Origin: Gammaproteobacteria bacterium
GTDB lineage: Bacteria > Pseudomonadota > Gammaproteobacteria > Pseudomonadales > Azotimanducaceae
Length of the DNA: 46,728 bases
Assembly (NCBI GenBank): GCA_007694905.1
Contig: REEU01000113.1
Location: 1 to 46,728 of the forward strand
Direction of reading: 5' to 3'
Positions 25,708-34,944 of the stretch are shown piece after piece (position 1 is the stretch's first letter; every line of letters starts with the position of its first letter). Both the position numbers and the translations under genes were made by a program. A model generated the notes under the pieces. The model made no database searches. It had not been told where the DNA came from and saw only the letters and a list, made by a program, of their open reading frames with translations.

Positions 25708-28700
25708 ATGCAGATTCAACACGGCCCAGGGCCGGTTCGGAAGCTGTCCGCCGCCATCGCGCTGGCGATGCTGGCGCCACTGGCGCCGGTCACGCTGGCG
25801 CAAGGCGCCGCGATCGAGGAAGTGGTGGTCACCGGTTCGAGGATCGCGCGCGATGCCAACGCAACGTCTGCGAATCCGATCCAGAGCATCAGCGAAGCGG
25901 ACATCCGGCTCTCCGGCTCCACCGACGTCACGGAGTATCTGCGCCAACAGCCGGCGCTGCTGACCAGCCTGTCATCAGAGGCTTCCGCGGACTCCGGCGC
26001 CGTAGGTGGCACCTTCAGCCGCATCGGGCAGTCCGTGCTGGCCCTGCGTGGCATGGGGTCGGAACGCACGCTCGTACTCGTCGATGGCCGGCGCCATGTT
26101 GCCGGCGTCGACGGTACCCAGTCGGTGGACGTGGGCACCATCCCCAAGGCCATGATCGAGCGGGTCGAGATCCTCACCGGAGGTGCCTCCTCCATTTACG
26201 GAGCGGACGCGGTCACGGGCGTGGTCAATTACATCCTGAAGGACGACTTCGAGGGCTGGGACATCGACGCCCAGATCGCCCAGGGTGCCGGCGGTGATGG
26301 TCGAACCAGCAACTTCGAACTTCTGTTCGGCCAGAACTTCGCGGACGGTCGCGGCAATTTCACGGTCGGCCTCGATGTGATGAAGCGTCAGCGGATGGTG
26401 TTCGGTGACCAGAGTTTCTCTCGCGACAACCGCATCGCTGCGGCCCGTGACAACCCGGCCCGGCGCTTTCAGGACGGTGACATTTCGGCCGATTCGACAC
26501 CGAATTTCGCGCAGTTCTATTCTGTGGAGCAGGGACGATTCCCGCGTGGTTTCAACATCGTTACCTCGGCTGAGGCTTTCCAGGATGCCTTCGAGGCCGA
26601 TTTCGGCACCCGGCCGGAACTGACGCCGGCAGAGCTCGCACTGATCGACCGGCGCGTGAGTTCGACTCCGGAGATCATCACGCCGTTTCCGTCTTTCTCC
26701 ATCGCCAATGACGCCGGCATCATCGCGCCTGCCAGCTTCGATCTGGACAACTTCATCGACATCAACGGCAATGGCATTCACGACTGTCTTGAGTCCCATC
26801 AGGGTTACAACAGCCTCGATACCTTCTTCCCCGACTCGTTCGGTTTTGCCGGCGGTTGCTGGACCATCGATGACGATGGCTCGGTGCGCCTGTATGAAGA
26901 CGGCGAAATCACTTCGAGTTTCAATGCCATCGGCGGTGACGGCATCATCGATGCGAACGACAACTATTTGACGCCGGAGGAGTTCAAGTGGGCGTTGAAC
27001 GTCAGCGGGCGTTATGACCTGACCCCGCGGGTGCGCCTGTTCGGTGAAGGCAAGTATGTGCGTCACACGTCGGAGTTCGGAGGCGGCGTCAACGGCTTCT
27101 ACGACCTCCTCTCCGTTCGTGCCGACAATCCGTTCATTCCGGAGGAGTTCCGGGAGCTCGCGGCGAATTCGCCGCTCGGCTTCCTGGTGGACAACGCGCG
27201 TACGGCCGGTGTCGAAAACGGCCTCATGATCACGCGGGACCCGACCGACATCGGCCGCAACGTGGACAAGAACACGCGCGAGACCTGGCGCTTTGTCGCC
27301 GGCGCCGAAGGCGAACTCGACAACGGCATGTTCTGGGAAGTGTCGGCCAACTGGGGGCGCTTCGACCGCAAGTACGAAGACCGCAACTCGGTGATTCAGG
27401 ATCGTTACTTCGCGGCGATCGACGCCATTGCCGACCCGGTGACCGGTCAGCCCATCTGCCGTTCCGACATCGATCCCACCGCGCCGCCGACGACGCCGTT
27501 CAATATTCCGCCGTTCGATCGTGGCTTCTTCACGTTCAATCCCGGTGACGGTCAGTGCGTGCCGCTGAGCCTGTTCGGCCGTCGCGCCGCCACCCAGGAA
27601 GCCATCGATTTCGTCAGCACGACGACGGTGGACGACTTCCGCCTCGAGCAGCTCGTCTTCAGCGGCTCCATTGCCGGTGAGCTGCCCATGCTGTCGCTGC
27701 CCGGCGGTGCCGTCGGTTTCGCGGTTGGTGCCGAGTACCGGGAGGAGAAGAGCAGCACGAACTTCGACCCATTGAAGCTCGGGATCGTGCCGGTGGACAC
27801 GCCGGATGCCCAGGCCGGGCAACGGGTCCAGGATCTGCCGAATGCGCAGAACAACCTGGTGTTCAATCCGCGCAATATCTTCAATGACTCGAGCAACAGC
27901 TTCGACGTTTACGACGTCTTCGCTGAGCTGAGATTACCATTGCTTTCAGATGCGGCCTTCGCGCGTGAACTGTCCCTCGACCTGTCCTATCGCTACTCCG
28001 ATTATTCGACCATCGGCGGCACGCATACTTACGCCTATGGTGCGACCTGGGTGCCGGTGGACGACGTGCGCATCCGCGGTACGAATTCGCGGGCCGTACG
28101 CGCGCCGAACATCACGGAACTGTTCGCGCCGCCGGAAGCGGTCGGCTTCAACCTCAATATCGAGCCCTGCACGCCGGCGCGCATTCAGGCCCTCATCGAT
28201 GCAGGCGACCCGTCAGGTCCGATCCGGCAGGCGAACTGCGCGGCGGACGTGGGACCTGACTTCGAGAACCCGTTGTCCGCGGGCTTCGGCGGCTCGCAGG
28301 AAGGCAATGCGAACCTCACCGAAGAAAAAGCGGACACCTGGACCGTAGGCTTCGTCTTGCAGCCCCGCTTCGTGGATGGTCTGACCGTGAGCGTCGACTA
28401 CTGGAACATCAAGATCGACGACGCCATCTCGACGATTTCCGGTCAGGACATCCTGAACAACTGCTACGACTCGCCGAACTTCCCCGACAATCCGTTCTGT
28501 CAGTTGTTCGAGCGCAATCCTGATCCGAACTCGGCGCAGTTCAACGGACTCACGTTCCTGCAGGTATCGCCTATCAACTTTGCCGCCATCGAGTCCGCCG
28601 GGGTCGATTTCTCGGTGAACTACCTGTTCGGGGCGCTGGGAGGCGATTTCAGCCTGCGCGTCAACGGCAGCTGGGTCGACAAGCTGGATTTCTTCCTGGA

Positions 28701-29064
28701 CCCCGCAGATTCCAGCGTGGTGGATCCCCAGCTCGGTCAGATTCAGCGGCCGGAGTGGTCCGGAACGGCGACGCTGCGCTATCGGCGCGGTCCGCTTGGT
28801 CTGGGCTGGAACACGCTGTATCAGGACAAGCAGTTCCTGCGCGGCGTCCGGGCCCAGAACGGTCAGGCGCTGTTCGGCGACACCGGACGTGCCGGTTCGT
28901 TCATGAGTCACGATGCGTCGTTCACCTACGACTTCAACACGGGTGCGCAGCTCTACGGCGGCGTCAACAACGTGTTCGACAAGGACCCCTTCGTCACCGA
29001 GCGTGCCTGGCCTGTGGGCCCTCGCGGTCGGACGTTCTTCGTCGGGGTGAATTACGCCATGTGA
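25708..29064 (+). CDS. TonB-dependent receptor with EF-hand-type loop
   Basis: This 1118-aa outer-membrane receptor imports a substrate using TonB-transmitted energy. A signal peptide ends near residue 32 (APVTLAQ). The plug follows with EEVVVTGSRI, LRGMGSERTLVLVDGRR, and VERVEILTGGASSIYGADAVTGVVNYI-type sequence (residues about 35-175), then a beta-barrel ending GRTFFVGVNYAM with the usual aromatic-rich terminus. Residues 351-362 have D-x-N-x-N-G-x-x-D-x-x-E, an exact EF-hand loop, and 410-422 (GGDGIIDANDN) followed by YLTPEEF is a second calcium-type site. Substrate is unknown; neighbours do not identify it. A UUCG-loop terminator follows. Confidence 0.95.
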   Translation: MQIQHGPGPVRKLSAAIALAMLAPLAPVTLAQGAAIEEVVVTGSRIARDANATSANPIQSISEADIRLSGSTDVTEYLRQQPALLTSLSSEASADSGAVGGTFSRIGQSVLALRGMGSERTLVLVDGRRHVAGVDGTQSVDVGTIPKAMIERVEILTGGASSIYGADAVTGVVNYILKDDFEGWDIDAQIAQGAGGDGRTSNFELLFGQNFADGRGNFTVGLDVMKRQRMVFGDQSFSRDNRIAAARDNPARRFQDGDISADSTPNFAQFYSVEQGRFPRGFNIVTSAEAFQDAFEADFGTRPELTPAELALIDRRVSSTPEIITPFPSFSIANDAGIIAPASFDLDNFIDINGNGIHDCLESHQGYNSLDTFFPDSFGFAGGCWTIDDDGSVRLYEDGEITSSFNAIGGDGIIDANDNYLTPEEFKWALNVSGRYDLTPRVRLFGEGKYVRHTSEFGGGVNGFYDLLSVRADNPFIPEEFRELAANSPLGFLVDNARTAGVENGLMITRDPTDIGRNVDKNTRETWRFVAGAEGELDNGMFWEVSANWGRFDRKYEDRNSVIQDRYFAAIDAIADPVTGQPICRSDIDPTAPPTTPFNIPPFDRGFFTFNPGDGQCVPLSLFGRRAATQEAIDFVSTTTVDDFRLEQLVFSGSIAGELPMLSLPGGAVGFAVGAEYREEKSSTNFDPLKLGIVPVDTPDAQAGQRVQDLPNAQNNLVFNPRNIFNDSSNSFDVYDVFAELRLPLLSDAAFARELSLDLSYRYSDYSTIGGTHTYAYGATWVPVDDVRIRGTNSRAVRAPNITELFAPPEAVGFNLNIEPCTPARIQALIDAGDPSGPIRQANCAADVGPDFENPLSAGFGGSQEGNANLTEEKADTWTVGFVLQPRFVDGLTVSVDYWNIKIDDAISTISGQDILNNCYDSPNFPDNPFCQLFERNPDPNSAQFNGLTFLQVSPINFAAIESAGVDFSVNYLFGALGGDFSLRVNGSWVDKLDFFLDPADSSVVDPQLGQIQRPEWSGTATLRYRRGPLGLGWNTLYQDKQFLRGVRAQNGQALFGDTGRAGSFMSHDASFTYDFNTGAQLYGGVNNVFDKDPFVTERAWPVGPRGRTFFVGVNYAM

Positions 29065-29094
29065 CCTGACGGCGTTCCAGCGCCCGATGACCGG

Positions 29095-29133
29095 ACAGGC
29101 CGCGGAGTTCGCTCCGCGGCCTGTTTCGCTTCT
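29095..29133 (+). terminator. Intrinsic terminator of the TonB receptor gene
   Basis: A perfect 13-bp stem ACAGGCCGCGGAG/CTCCGCGGCCTGT encloses a TTCG tetraloop (29108-29111) and is followed by TTCGCTTCT. This is the strongest terminator in the window and starts 30 bp after the receptor stop codon. Confidence 0.85.
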
Positions 29134-29138
29134 GGCCC

Positions 29139-29257
29139 GGTGCGGCGCGCACAAGGTATTCGAGGTGGCTCTGTAGGCCCGAGCGCGTGCGCTCGGCCAG
29201 GGGTGCGGCGCGCACGCGCGCTCGCCTACAGGGGTTTCGAGGTGGTTTTGTAGGCCG
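29139..29257. repeat. TGTAGGC...GCCTACA element with flanking direct repeats
   Basis: CTGTAGGC (29171-29178) and GCCTACAG (29224-29231) bound a 61-bp element containing the inner hairpin GAGCGC-GT-GCGCTC. GGTGCGGCGCGCAC occurs at 29139-29152 and 29202-29215, and TTCGAGGTGG plus TGTAGGCC occurs at about 29159 and 29236. The second TGTAGGCC probably begins another, truncated copy. This is a different repeat type from the GTGGGAGC family. Confidence 0.6.
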
Positions 29258-29260
29258 GTC

Positions 29261-29760
29261 TCAGTCTGCGGCGTCGAACTCCACCTCTAACACGCCCACG
29301 TCCGCATCCTTGCCCTTCGCTGCGATCGAGGTGCGCGCTTTCAATCGCCAGCGCGGCCCCACCTGGGCCTGGGTGGCTTCGCCGATCAAGATGGCTCCAG
29401 GTGGCGCCGCACTGCAGATGCGATCGGCGGTGTTCACCACGTCGCCGACCACGGTGTAATCCGGTGCCACCGGGCTGCCGAGGAACCCCGCCACCACCTC
29501 GCCGCTGTTGAGGCCGATGCCGATGCGGATGGCTTCCCGCAGCGCCGGCTGTTCCCCGATGATGAGCTGCCCCATGCGTTGCGGCTGCCCGGGTCGTGCA
29601 AGGCCCAGGTCCCGTCGCGCAGCTGCTGCAGCACGCAATGGATCCGACTCACGTTGGATCGATCCAGGCGCAGATCGGCATCGTCGTTGCGTCCGATGAC
29701 CGTCCGCCCCTTCAACTCCCGGCGGACATGCTCCCTGGAACGCGGTACCAGCCATGGCAT
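29261..29760 (-). pseudogene. Remnant of an FHA domain-adenylate/guanylate cyclase gene
   Basis: From 29760 one frame encodes an FHA-like domain: VIGRNDDADLRL, SNVSRIHCVLQQ and WALHDPGSRN. Near 29575 that frame loses sense, and the next frame encodes the second half of a class III cyclase domain: IRIGIGLNSGEVVAGFLGS, DYTVVGDVVNTADR, GAILIGEAT. The end of the FHA domain and the first half of the cyclase, with its metal-binding aspartates, are missing. The remaining length (about 165 codons) is far below an intact protein. I therefore call it a frameshifted, internally deleted pseudogene; a sequencing error alone would not explain the missing part. Confidence 0.75.
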
Positions 29761-29848
29761 GGATGGGATCTCCGCTGCGTCACGTCCGCTGTGGCGCCGA
29801 AGGCGCGATGGTCACCCACGCAAGCGCAAAGGCCGGTCTGCGAAAAGC

Positions 29849-30472
29849 TCAATGGTCCGTGCTGAGCAGCTGAGCGCTGCGGGCCCGGGTCCAGCGGGTC
29901 ATGGCATGACGCTCACGGAAACGGGCCCACGCGTCCGGGTCGCTGCTTTCCTTGCGCGAGGCTTCCCACGCAGCGTGATCAGCGTAGCGCGTGACCAGCA
30001 GCAGGGTTGCCACCTCACCGGGTTCGTTGGGGCCACGGAAGAGGCCCTGAATCTGCGCGTCGAAGTGCGTCTCGAAGGTTTCCCAGGCCGAGGCGGAGAG
30101 CTCGATGAAACGCTGCACGTCTGCGCCTGGCACATGAAACTCCCGAAACACCCAGGCGCCTCCCACGGTCATCGGGACATCCGACTGGGGTCGCAGCGTC
30201 GGATGCAGCGGTGTGCCCACCACTGCGATCACTGGCGGGCATGTCTTGAGCAGCTCCACCGCGGCACCTGCCGCGGCATCATCCGTCCAGGCCGTCATCA
30301 GCACGGCCTCGTCGGCACCGAAGCCGAGACCGGGCCGGCCATCCCATGCGCCCCAGACCCGGCCGCCGGCGCTGCGGATGGCCTCATCGCCGCGGTGGGC
30401 CAGCCAGTCGATGAGATTGCTGCTGCTCGCGCCTGAGGCGAGCTTCAACACCGCATGGAGCCAGACTGCCAT
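29849..30472 (-). CDS. Hypothetical protein, possibly a tandem dimeric alpha-beta barrel
   Basis: I do not recognise this 207-aa protein with certainty. The second half (WVFREFHVPGADVQRFIELS, WETFETHFDAQIQGLFRG, TLLLVTRYADHAAWEASR) has the strand-helix-strand pattern of NIPSNAP or monooxygenase-like ferredoxin folds, and the first half may be a similar but more divergent unit. There is no signal peptide or membrane segment. The ATG at 30472 has GGAGAG upstream. It is divergent from the fumarase gene, with about 100 bp between starts. Confidence 0.65.
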   Translation of the reverse strand: MAVWLHAVLKLASGASSSNLIDWLAHRGDEAIRSAGGRVWGAWDGRPGLGFGADEAVLMTAWTDDAAAGAAVELLKTCPPVIAVVGTPLHPTLRPQSDVPMTVGGAWVFREFHVPGADVQRFIELSASAWETFETHFDAQIQGLFRGPNEPGEVATLLLVTRYADHAAWEASRKESSDPDAWARFRERHAMTRWTRARSAQLLSTDH

Positions 30473-30536
30473 TCGTGTTCTCTCCTTCGCTACAGCCGAC
30501 AGGCTACACGCTCAACAGCCGCCTGGGCGAGATGCG

Positions 30537-30542
30537 TATAAT
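30537..30542 (+). promoter_or_regulatory. Candidate -10 of the fumarase gene
   Basis: A perfect TATAAT is 34 bp before the fumarase ATG. The -35 region has only weak matches (TCAACA at 30512-30517, spacer 19). The region is shared with the divergent 207-aa gene. Confidence 0.5.
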
Positions 30543-30575
30543 CGCGCGTTTCGATCCACCCAGGAGTGACGGGTC

Positions 30576-32102
30576 ATGACACTGATTCGCCAGGATGATC
30601 TCATCGAGAGCGTCGCCGACGCGCTGCAGTTCATCTCCTACTACCACCCCGTGGACTTCATCCAGGCCGTGCATGAGGCCTGGCAGCGGGAAGAATCCCA
30701 GGCGGCCAAGGACGCCATGGCGCAGATCCTGATCAACTCCCGCATGTGCGCCGAGGGGCATCGGCCCATCTGCCAGGACACCGGCATCGTCACCGTCTTC
30801 ATGAAGGTCGGCATGGACGTGCGCTGGGAGGCTGACATGAGCGTCGCGGACATGGTCAACGAAGGCGTCCGTCGTGCCTATACCCATCCCGACAACGTTC
30901 TGCGAGCGTCGATCCTCGAGGATCCTGCCGGCGCCCGCCGCAACACCCGCGACAACACTCCGGCAGTGATCCACATGGAAGTGGTACCCGGCGACACGGT
31001 GGACGTGCAGGTGGCCGCGAAGGGCGGAGGCTCCGAGAACAAGGCGAAGATGGCGATGCTCAATCCGTCCGACTCCATCGTCGACTGGGTGGTGAAGACG
31101 GTTCCGACCATGGGGGCCGGCTGGTGTCCGCCCGGCATGCTCGGGCTGGGGATCGGCGGCACCGCGGAGAAGGCCGCCGTGCTGGCCAAGGAGTCGTTGA
31201 TGGATCCCATCGACATTCACGATCTGCGCGCGCGTGGACCCGCGAACCGGGCGGAGGAATTGCGTCTGGAGATCATGGATGCGGTGAACGCGCTTGGCAT
31301 CGGCGCCCAGGGACTCGGTGGCCTGACCACCGTGCTCGACGTCAAGGTGCGTGACTACCCCACCCACGCCGCGTCCCTGCCCGTATGCATGATTCCGAAC
31401 TGCGCCGCGACCCGGCATGCCCACTTTCTGCTGGACGGCTCGGGCCCGGCCCTGCAGACGCCGCCGAGCCTCGAGGACTGGCCTGAGATCGCCTGGGATC
31501 CGGGCGCCGGCGCCCGGCGCGTCGATCTGGATACGGTGACCCGCGACGATGTCGCCAGCTGGAAGCCAGGAGAAACCCTGCTGCTGAACGGCCGCATGCT
31601 CACCGGACGCGATGCGGCGCACAAGAAGCTCAAGGAACTCATCGATTCCGGAGCGGGCCTGCCCGAGGGCGTGGACCTCAACGGTCGTTTCATCTACTAC
31701 GTCGGGCCGGTGGATCCGGTTCGGGACGAAGTGGTGGGTCCGGCGGGACCCCCCACGGCGACGCGCATGGACAAGTTAACCGACCAGATCCTCGAGCACA
31801 CCGGTCTGCTCGGCATGATCGGCAAGGCCGAGCGGGGACCGGTGGCCATCGAAGCCATCCGCAAGCACCGGGCGGTGTACCTGATGGCGGTGGGCGGCGC
31901 GGCCTATCTGGTGTCCAGGGCCATCGTCAATTCGCGCACGGTTGCGTTTCCCGAGCTCGGCATGGAGGCCATCTACGAGTTCGAGGTCAAGGACATGCCG
32001 GTGACGGTGGCGGTGGATGTGAACGGTGAGTCGGTGCACCAGTCCGGACCTGCGCAGTGGAAGGAGCGTATCGCCGAGCAGGCGGTTCGCATCGTCGGGT
32101 GA
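30576..32102 (+). CDS. fumA: Fumarate hydratase, class I (iron-sulfur)
   Basis: Class I fumarases interconvert fumarate and malate in the TCA cycle with a [4Fe-4S] cluster. The product is 508 aa, the single-chain form with alpha and beta parts. Candidate cluster cysteines are in SRMCAEGHRPICQDTG and in PVCMIPNCAATRH. Other hallmarks are AKGGGSENKAKMAML, MLGLGIGGTAEKA, and in the beta part GRDAAHKKLKELI, YYVGPVDPV and GPTTATRM-like GPPTATRMD. It is followed 22 bp later by trmH. Tartrate dehydratases share the fold, but the full length favours fumarase. Confidence 0.93.
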   Translation: MTLIRQDDLIESVADALQFISYYHPVDFIQAVHEAWQREESQAAKDAMAQILINSRMCAEGHRPICQDTGIVTVFMKVGMDVRWEADMSVADMVNEGVRRAYTHPDNVLRASILEDPAGARRNTRDNTPAVIHMEVVPGDTVDVQVAAKGGGSENKAKMAMLNPSDSIVDWVVKTVPTMGAGWCPPGMLGLGIGGTAEKAAVLAKESLMDPIDIHDLRARGPANRAEELRLEIMDAVNALGIGAQGLGGLTTVLDVKVRDYPTHAASLPVCMIPNCAATRHAHFLLDGSGPALQTPPSLEDWPEIAWDPGAGARRVDLDTVTRDDVASWKPGETLLLNGRMLTGRDAAHKKLKELIDSGAGLPEGVDLNGRFIYYVGPVDPVRDEVVGPAGPPTATRMDKLTDQILEHTGLLGMIGKAERGPVAIEAIRKHRAVYLMAVGGAAYLVSRAIVNSRTVAFPELGMEAIYEFEVKDMPVTVAVDVNGESVHQSGPAQWKERIAEQAVRIVG

Positions 32103-32124
32103 GGACGGTGTCCGGGATGACCAC

Positions 32125-32826
32125 ATGACCCCTGCCCGCGCCCGGCGCATCCGGGCCGTGCTCGCCCGGCGGCAGCCAGACCTGCGCATGGTCACGGATT
32201 CGGTTCACAAGGGTCACAACCTGTCGGCCATCGTCCGCTCCTGTGATGCCTTCGGGGTATTGAACATGCATGCGGTGGTGGACGATGCGGACTTCCGGAC
32301 GTTCCGCTCCACGGCCATGGGCAGTCAGCGCTGGGTCGAGATCCAGCGCCATCCGCGCATCGAAGACGCGCTCGAACCTCTCAAGGCGGACGGGTATCAG
32401 GTGGTCGTCGCCCACCTCGCCGAGGATGCTGTTGATTTTCGCAGCGTCGACTTCACGCGTCCGACCGCGCTGCTGATGGGCGCGGAAAAACAGGGACCGA
32501 GCCGGCATGGACTGGCACTGGCCGACGTGGCGGTGACGATTCCCATGGTGGGCATGGTGGAGTCTTTCAACGTTTCCGTAGCCGCGGCGATCCTGCTCGC
32601 TGAAGCCCATCGCCAGCGTTCGGCGGCGGGGTTCTACGACAGCTGCCGGCTGGACGACGCGACCTGGCGTCGCCTGTTCTTCGAGTGGGGCGAACCACGT
32701 CTGGCGGCGTACTGCCAGCGCCACGGGCTCGCCTATCCCGAGGTGCACCCGGAAACCGGTGAGCTGCTCGATCCGGACTGGTTCGCCGAGGTCCGGCGTC
32801 AGCAGGCCGCCAGCGGCCGGGCCTGA
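32125..32826 (+). CDS. trmH: tRNA (guanosine(18)-2'-O)-methyltransferase
   Basis: TrmH is a SPOUT methyltransferase that methylates the ribose of G18 in tRNA. The N-terminal [20 protein letters not shown] and [12 protein letters not shown] are family-typical, and the knot motifs are [11 protein letters not shown] and [18 protein letters not shown]. Family C-terminal residues [17 protein letters not shown] match E. coli TrmH in type. The open frame extends into fumA, but the ATG at 32125 gives the normal 233-aa length. Confidence 0.93.
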   Translation: MTPARARRIRAVLARRQPDLRMVTDSVHKGHNLSAIVRSCDAFGVLNMHAVVDDADFRTFRSTAMGSQRWVEIQRHPRIEDALEPLKADGYQVVVAHLAEDAVDFRSVDFTRPTALLMGAEKQGPSRHGLALADVAVTIPMVGMVESFNVSVAAAILLAEAHRQRSAAGFYDSCRLDDATWRRLFFEWGEPRLAAYCQRHGLAYPEVHPETGELLDPDWFAEVRRQQAASGRA

Positions 32827-32834
32827 TTCAGCGG

Positions 32835-32840
32835 TACACT
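32835..32840 (+). promoter_or_regulatory. Candidate -10 of lipA
   Basis: TACACT lies in the 73-bp gap before lipA and shares the 12-mer GCGGTACACTGC with the ssb upstream region. No clear -35 is visible, and read-through from trmH is also possible. Confidence 0.3.
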
Positions 32841-32899
32841 GCGTTTATTGCACCAGGATCACGGGCCTTCGTGTTGTTCATTTCAGGGAGCAGGTTGTC

Positions 32900-33916
32900 A
32901 TGGCGCGTGCCGTAGACGGACCCAAGGTCGACACGGGCAGCAAGTACCGCACCGAGCTCGGCTATGCGGCGGTCAAGAACGGCCAGAAGCAGCGGCGTGA
33001 AGTGGCGCCGGTGGAGCGCAAGCCCGAGTGGCTGCGCATCCGCCTGCCTTCAGGCGGTCGCTTTGCCGAAGTGCGCGAGGTGGTGCGTGAGCATCGGCTT
33101 GCCACCGTATGCGAGGAGAGCCACTGCCCAAACATGGGCGAGTGCTGGAACCACGGCACGGCCACCCTCATGCTCATGGGATCGGTGTGCACCCGGGCCT
33201 GTCGCTTCTGCGCCGTGGACACCGGCAACCCCCACGGCTGGCTCGACGCGGACGAGCCGCGGCAGGCCGCTGAAGCGGTGCGGCTGATGGGGCTGCGCTA
33301 CGTGGTGCTGACCTCGGTGGATCGCGACGATCTCGCGGACGGTGGTGCTGCGCATTACGCGGCCTGCGTACGCGCCATCAAGGCGACCTGTCCGGACACC
33401 GCGGTGGAGGCGTTGACGCCGGATTTCGGCGGCCGGGAGCAGGACGTGGCGACGGTGGTGGACGCAGGGCTCGAAGTGTTCGCCCAGAACCTCGAAACCG
33501 TCGAGCGGTTGACCGCCACGGTGCGTGACCCGCGTGCCGGTTACGAACAGACCCTCGAGGTGCTCGCGTTCGCCAAGCGGCAGCGGCCGGACGTGCTGAC
33601 CAAGACCAGCCTGATTCTCGGTCTTGGTGAGCAGGAAGACGAGATTCGCAAGGCCATGGACGACTTGCGTGCGCGGGACGTGGATGTACTGACCATGGGC
33701 CAGTACCTGCGGCCCACCCGGAATCATCTGCCGGTGGCGCGCTGGGTGCCCCCTGAGGACTTCGAGCGCTATCGCGAGTGGGGTCTGGAGCGCGGTTTCG
33801 TCGAGGTCGCCTCGGGGCCGCTGGTCCGCTCGAGCTACCGGGCGGATCGCATCCTCGACGGCAATAACCTGGGACTGCCCAGCGGCAGCGCGCGGATTCC
33901 CCTGCGCCAGCTCTGA
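32900..33916 (+). CDS. lipA: Lipoyl synthase
   Basis: LipA inserts two sulfur atoms into protein-bound octanoyl groups. It has the auxiliary cluster motif C-x4-C-x5-C ([12 protein letters not shown]), the radical-SAM motif C-x3-C-x2-C (CTRACRFC) and the conserved C-terminal RSSYRAD serine that ligates the auxiliary cluster. The ATG at 32900 follows AGGGAG. Length 338 aa is normal. In Pseudomonas it lies next to lipB; here it is 17 kb away, after trmH. Confidence 0.97.
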   Translation: MARAVDGPKVDTGSKYRTELGYAAVKNGQKQRREVAPVERKPEWLRIRLPSGGRFAEVREVVREHRLATVCEESHCPNMGECWNHGTATLMLMGSVCTRACRFCAVDTGNPHGWLDADEPRQAAEAVRLMGLRYVVLTSVDRDDLADGGAAHYAACVRAIKATCPDTAVEALTPDFGGREQDVATVVDAGLEVFAQNLETVERLTATVRDPRAGYEQTLEVLAFAKRQRPDVLTKTSLILGLGEQEDEIRKAMDDLRARDVDVLTMGQYLRPTRNHLPVARWVPPEDFERYREWGLERGFVEVASGPLVRSSYRADRILDGNNLGLPSGSARIPLRQL

Positions 33917-33936
33917 GCAGTGATCGAAGGATGGGG

Positions 33937-33974
33937 GGCCCTGCGCGGCTGGCCCAATCTCGCCGCGCAGGGCC
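33937..33974. terminator. Hairpin after lipA
   Basis: GGCCCTGCGCGGC (33937-33949) and GCCGCGCAGGGCC (33962-33974) form a perfect 13-bp stem with a 12-nt loop, 20 bp after the lipA stop. It lies between convergent lipA and the small secreted-protein gene and could stop both. No T-run follows on either side. Confidence 0.65.
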
Positions 33975-34036
33975 ACTCCCGGGGAACGCTTGCGAACCTG
34001 AAGCAACACGTTGCTCGATCGGCCCTTGCGTGCGGG

Positions 34037-34378
34037 TCAGCCGCGGGTTTCCCGGCCTTCGATCCAGCGGCCGGCTTCCGCATGCACCTCGAGTACCCGG
34101 TTGCCGAAGCTCGTGGTCGAACAGGTCACGCGCAGGGCTTCCTGTTCGCCGCCGTTGTTCATCACCACGTTGGCGAAGATCAACTGGTTGCCGTCACTCT
34201 GACGCTGCCGGAAGGACTCGTTGACGGAGACGGATCCGGGCAACTCGCTGCGGATGGCCTGCGTGCAGGCGTCCAGGGCCCGATAGGTGGCCTGCTCGCG
34301 GAGCGGAATCGAGGCCGTCGCAGACAGCGGCAGAAGTGCGGTCAGGGCGGCAGTGGCTATGAGGGTTCTGGAAATCAT
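34037..34378 (-). CDS. Small secreted hypothetical protein
   Basis: The 113-aa product has a clear signal peptide (MISRTLIATAALTALLPLSA, cleavage near TASA/IP). The mature part of about 90 aa has two cysteines (DACTQAI and RVTCSTT) that may form a disulfide and is rich in short polar strands. I do not recognise the family. The ATG at 34378 has AAGGAG upstream, so the 17-codon longer frame is not used. It is convergent with lipA. Confidence 0.75.
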   Translation of the reverse strand: MISRTLIATAALTALLPLSATASIPLREQATYRALDACTQAIRSELPGSVSVNESFRQRQSDGNQLIFANVVMNNGGEQEALRVTCSTTSFGNRVLEVHAEAGRWIEGRETRG

Positions 34379-34569
34379 GATGGCTCTCCTTCCTGAGCGC
34401 CGAGTGGCGCGAACGGAGCCATCACACACCCGCGCATGATTCCATCACAGAGGCTTGCGACGGGCCGATGGTCGCGAGCGGCTGGAACGAGTGCCCCCGG
34501 CGACGGAGCGAAGGGGCGGCGCTGACACGCGTTCGGGGCAGTCGAGCGCAGCCGGCCGGGCGGGGCCTA
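34379..34569. other. Intergenic region between mazG-like and secreted-protein genes
   Basis: It holds the promoter of the secreted-protein gene and the 3' end of the mazG-like gene. I see no strong promoter or terminator. A 22-bp sequence at 34518-34539 (GGCGCTGAC...GTTCGGGGC) recurs at 35065-35086 on the other side of the mazG-like gene with 18 of 22 matches. Confidence 0.4.
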
Positions 34570-34944
34570 TCACGACGTGGATGTGCCGTCGTATCCAGGC
34601 AGGCGGTCGTACTTGCGGGCGTTGCCCCGGGCGCTCGCGACGGGATACTTGCGCGCGTTCTTTTCCATCTTCCGGCTCATGGCATCGAGGATGTCGACGC
34701 CGAGCCGGTCGGCGAGTCCGATCAGGTAGAGCTGCACGTCGGCGATCTCGTCCGCCACCTCCGCCAGCGTGTCGGGAGGCAGCGCAGCGGACTCGGCTTC
34801 CGTCAGCCATTGGAAGTGTTCCATCAGCTCGGCGGCCTCCACGCACAGTGCCATGGCCAGGTTCTTTGGTGCATGAAACTGTTCCCAGTCCCGCTCCGTC
34901 ACGAATTGGCGCAGGGCGGCGCGGGCGTCGTCGAGATCACGCAT
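34570..34944 (-). CDS. MazG-like nucleotide pyrophosphohydrolase
   Basis: The protein belongs to the all-alpha NTP pyrophosphatase superfamily, close to the dCTPase (RS21-C6) branch, which removes non-canonical or excess nucleotides. The metal-binding E-x-x-E...E-x-x-D arrangement is visible as EAAELMEHFQW (residues about 36-46) and EVADEIADVQLYLIGLADRLGVD (62-84). The C-terminal KNARKYPV is typical. Length 124 aa fits. The ATG has GGAGG upstream. Confidence 0.88.
   Translation of the reverse strand: MRDLDDARAALRQFVTERDWEQFHAPKNLAMALCVEAAELMEHFQWLTEAESAALPPDTLAEVADEIADVQLYLIGLADRLGVDILDAMSRKMEKNARKYPVASARGNARKYDRLPGYDGTSTS

Noticed and set aside
25975-27822. 615-codon open frame on the - strand inside the TonB receptor gene
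   Set aside because: It is a shadow frame: it has no recognisable domains, and the + strand frame is a full receptor. Similar long antisense frames (5429-6796, 8597-10072, 13389-14576, 19827-21476) come from the high GC and were also left out.
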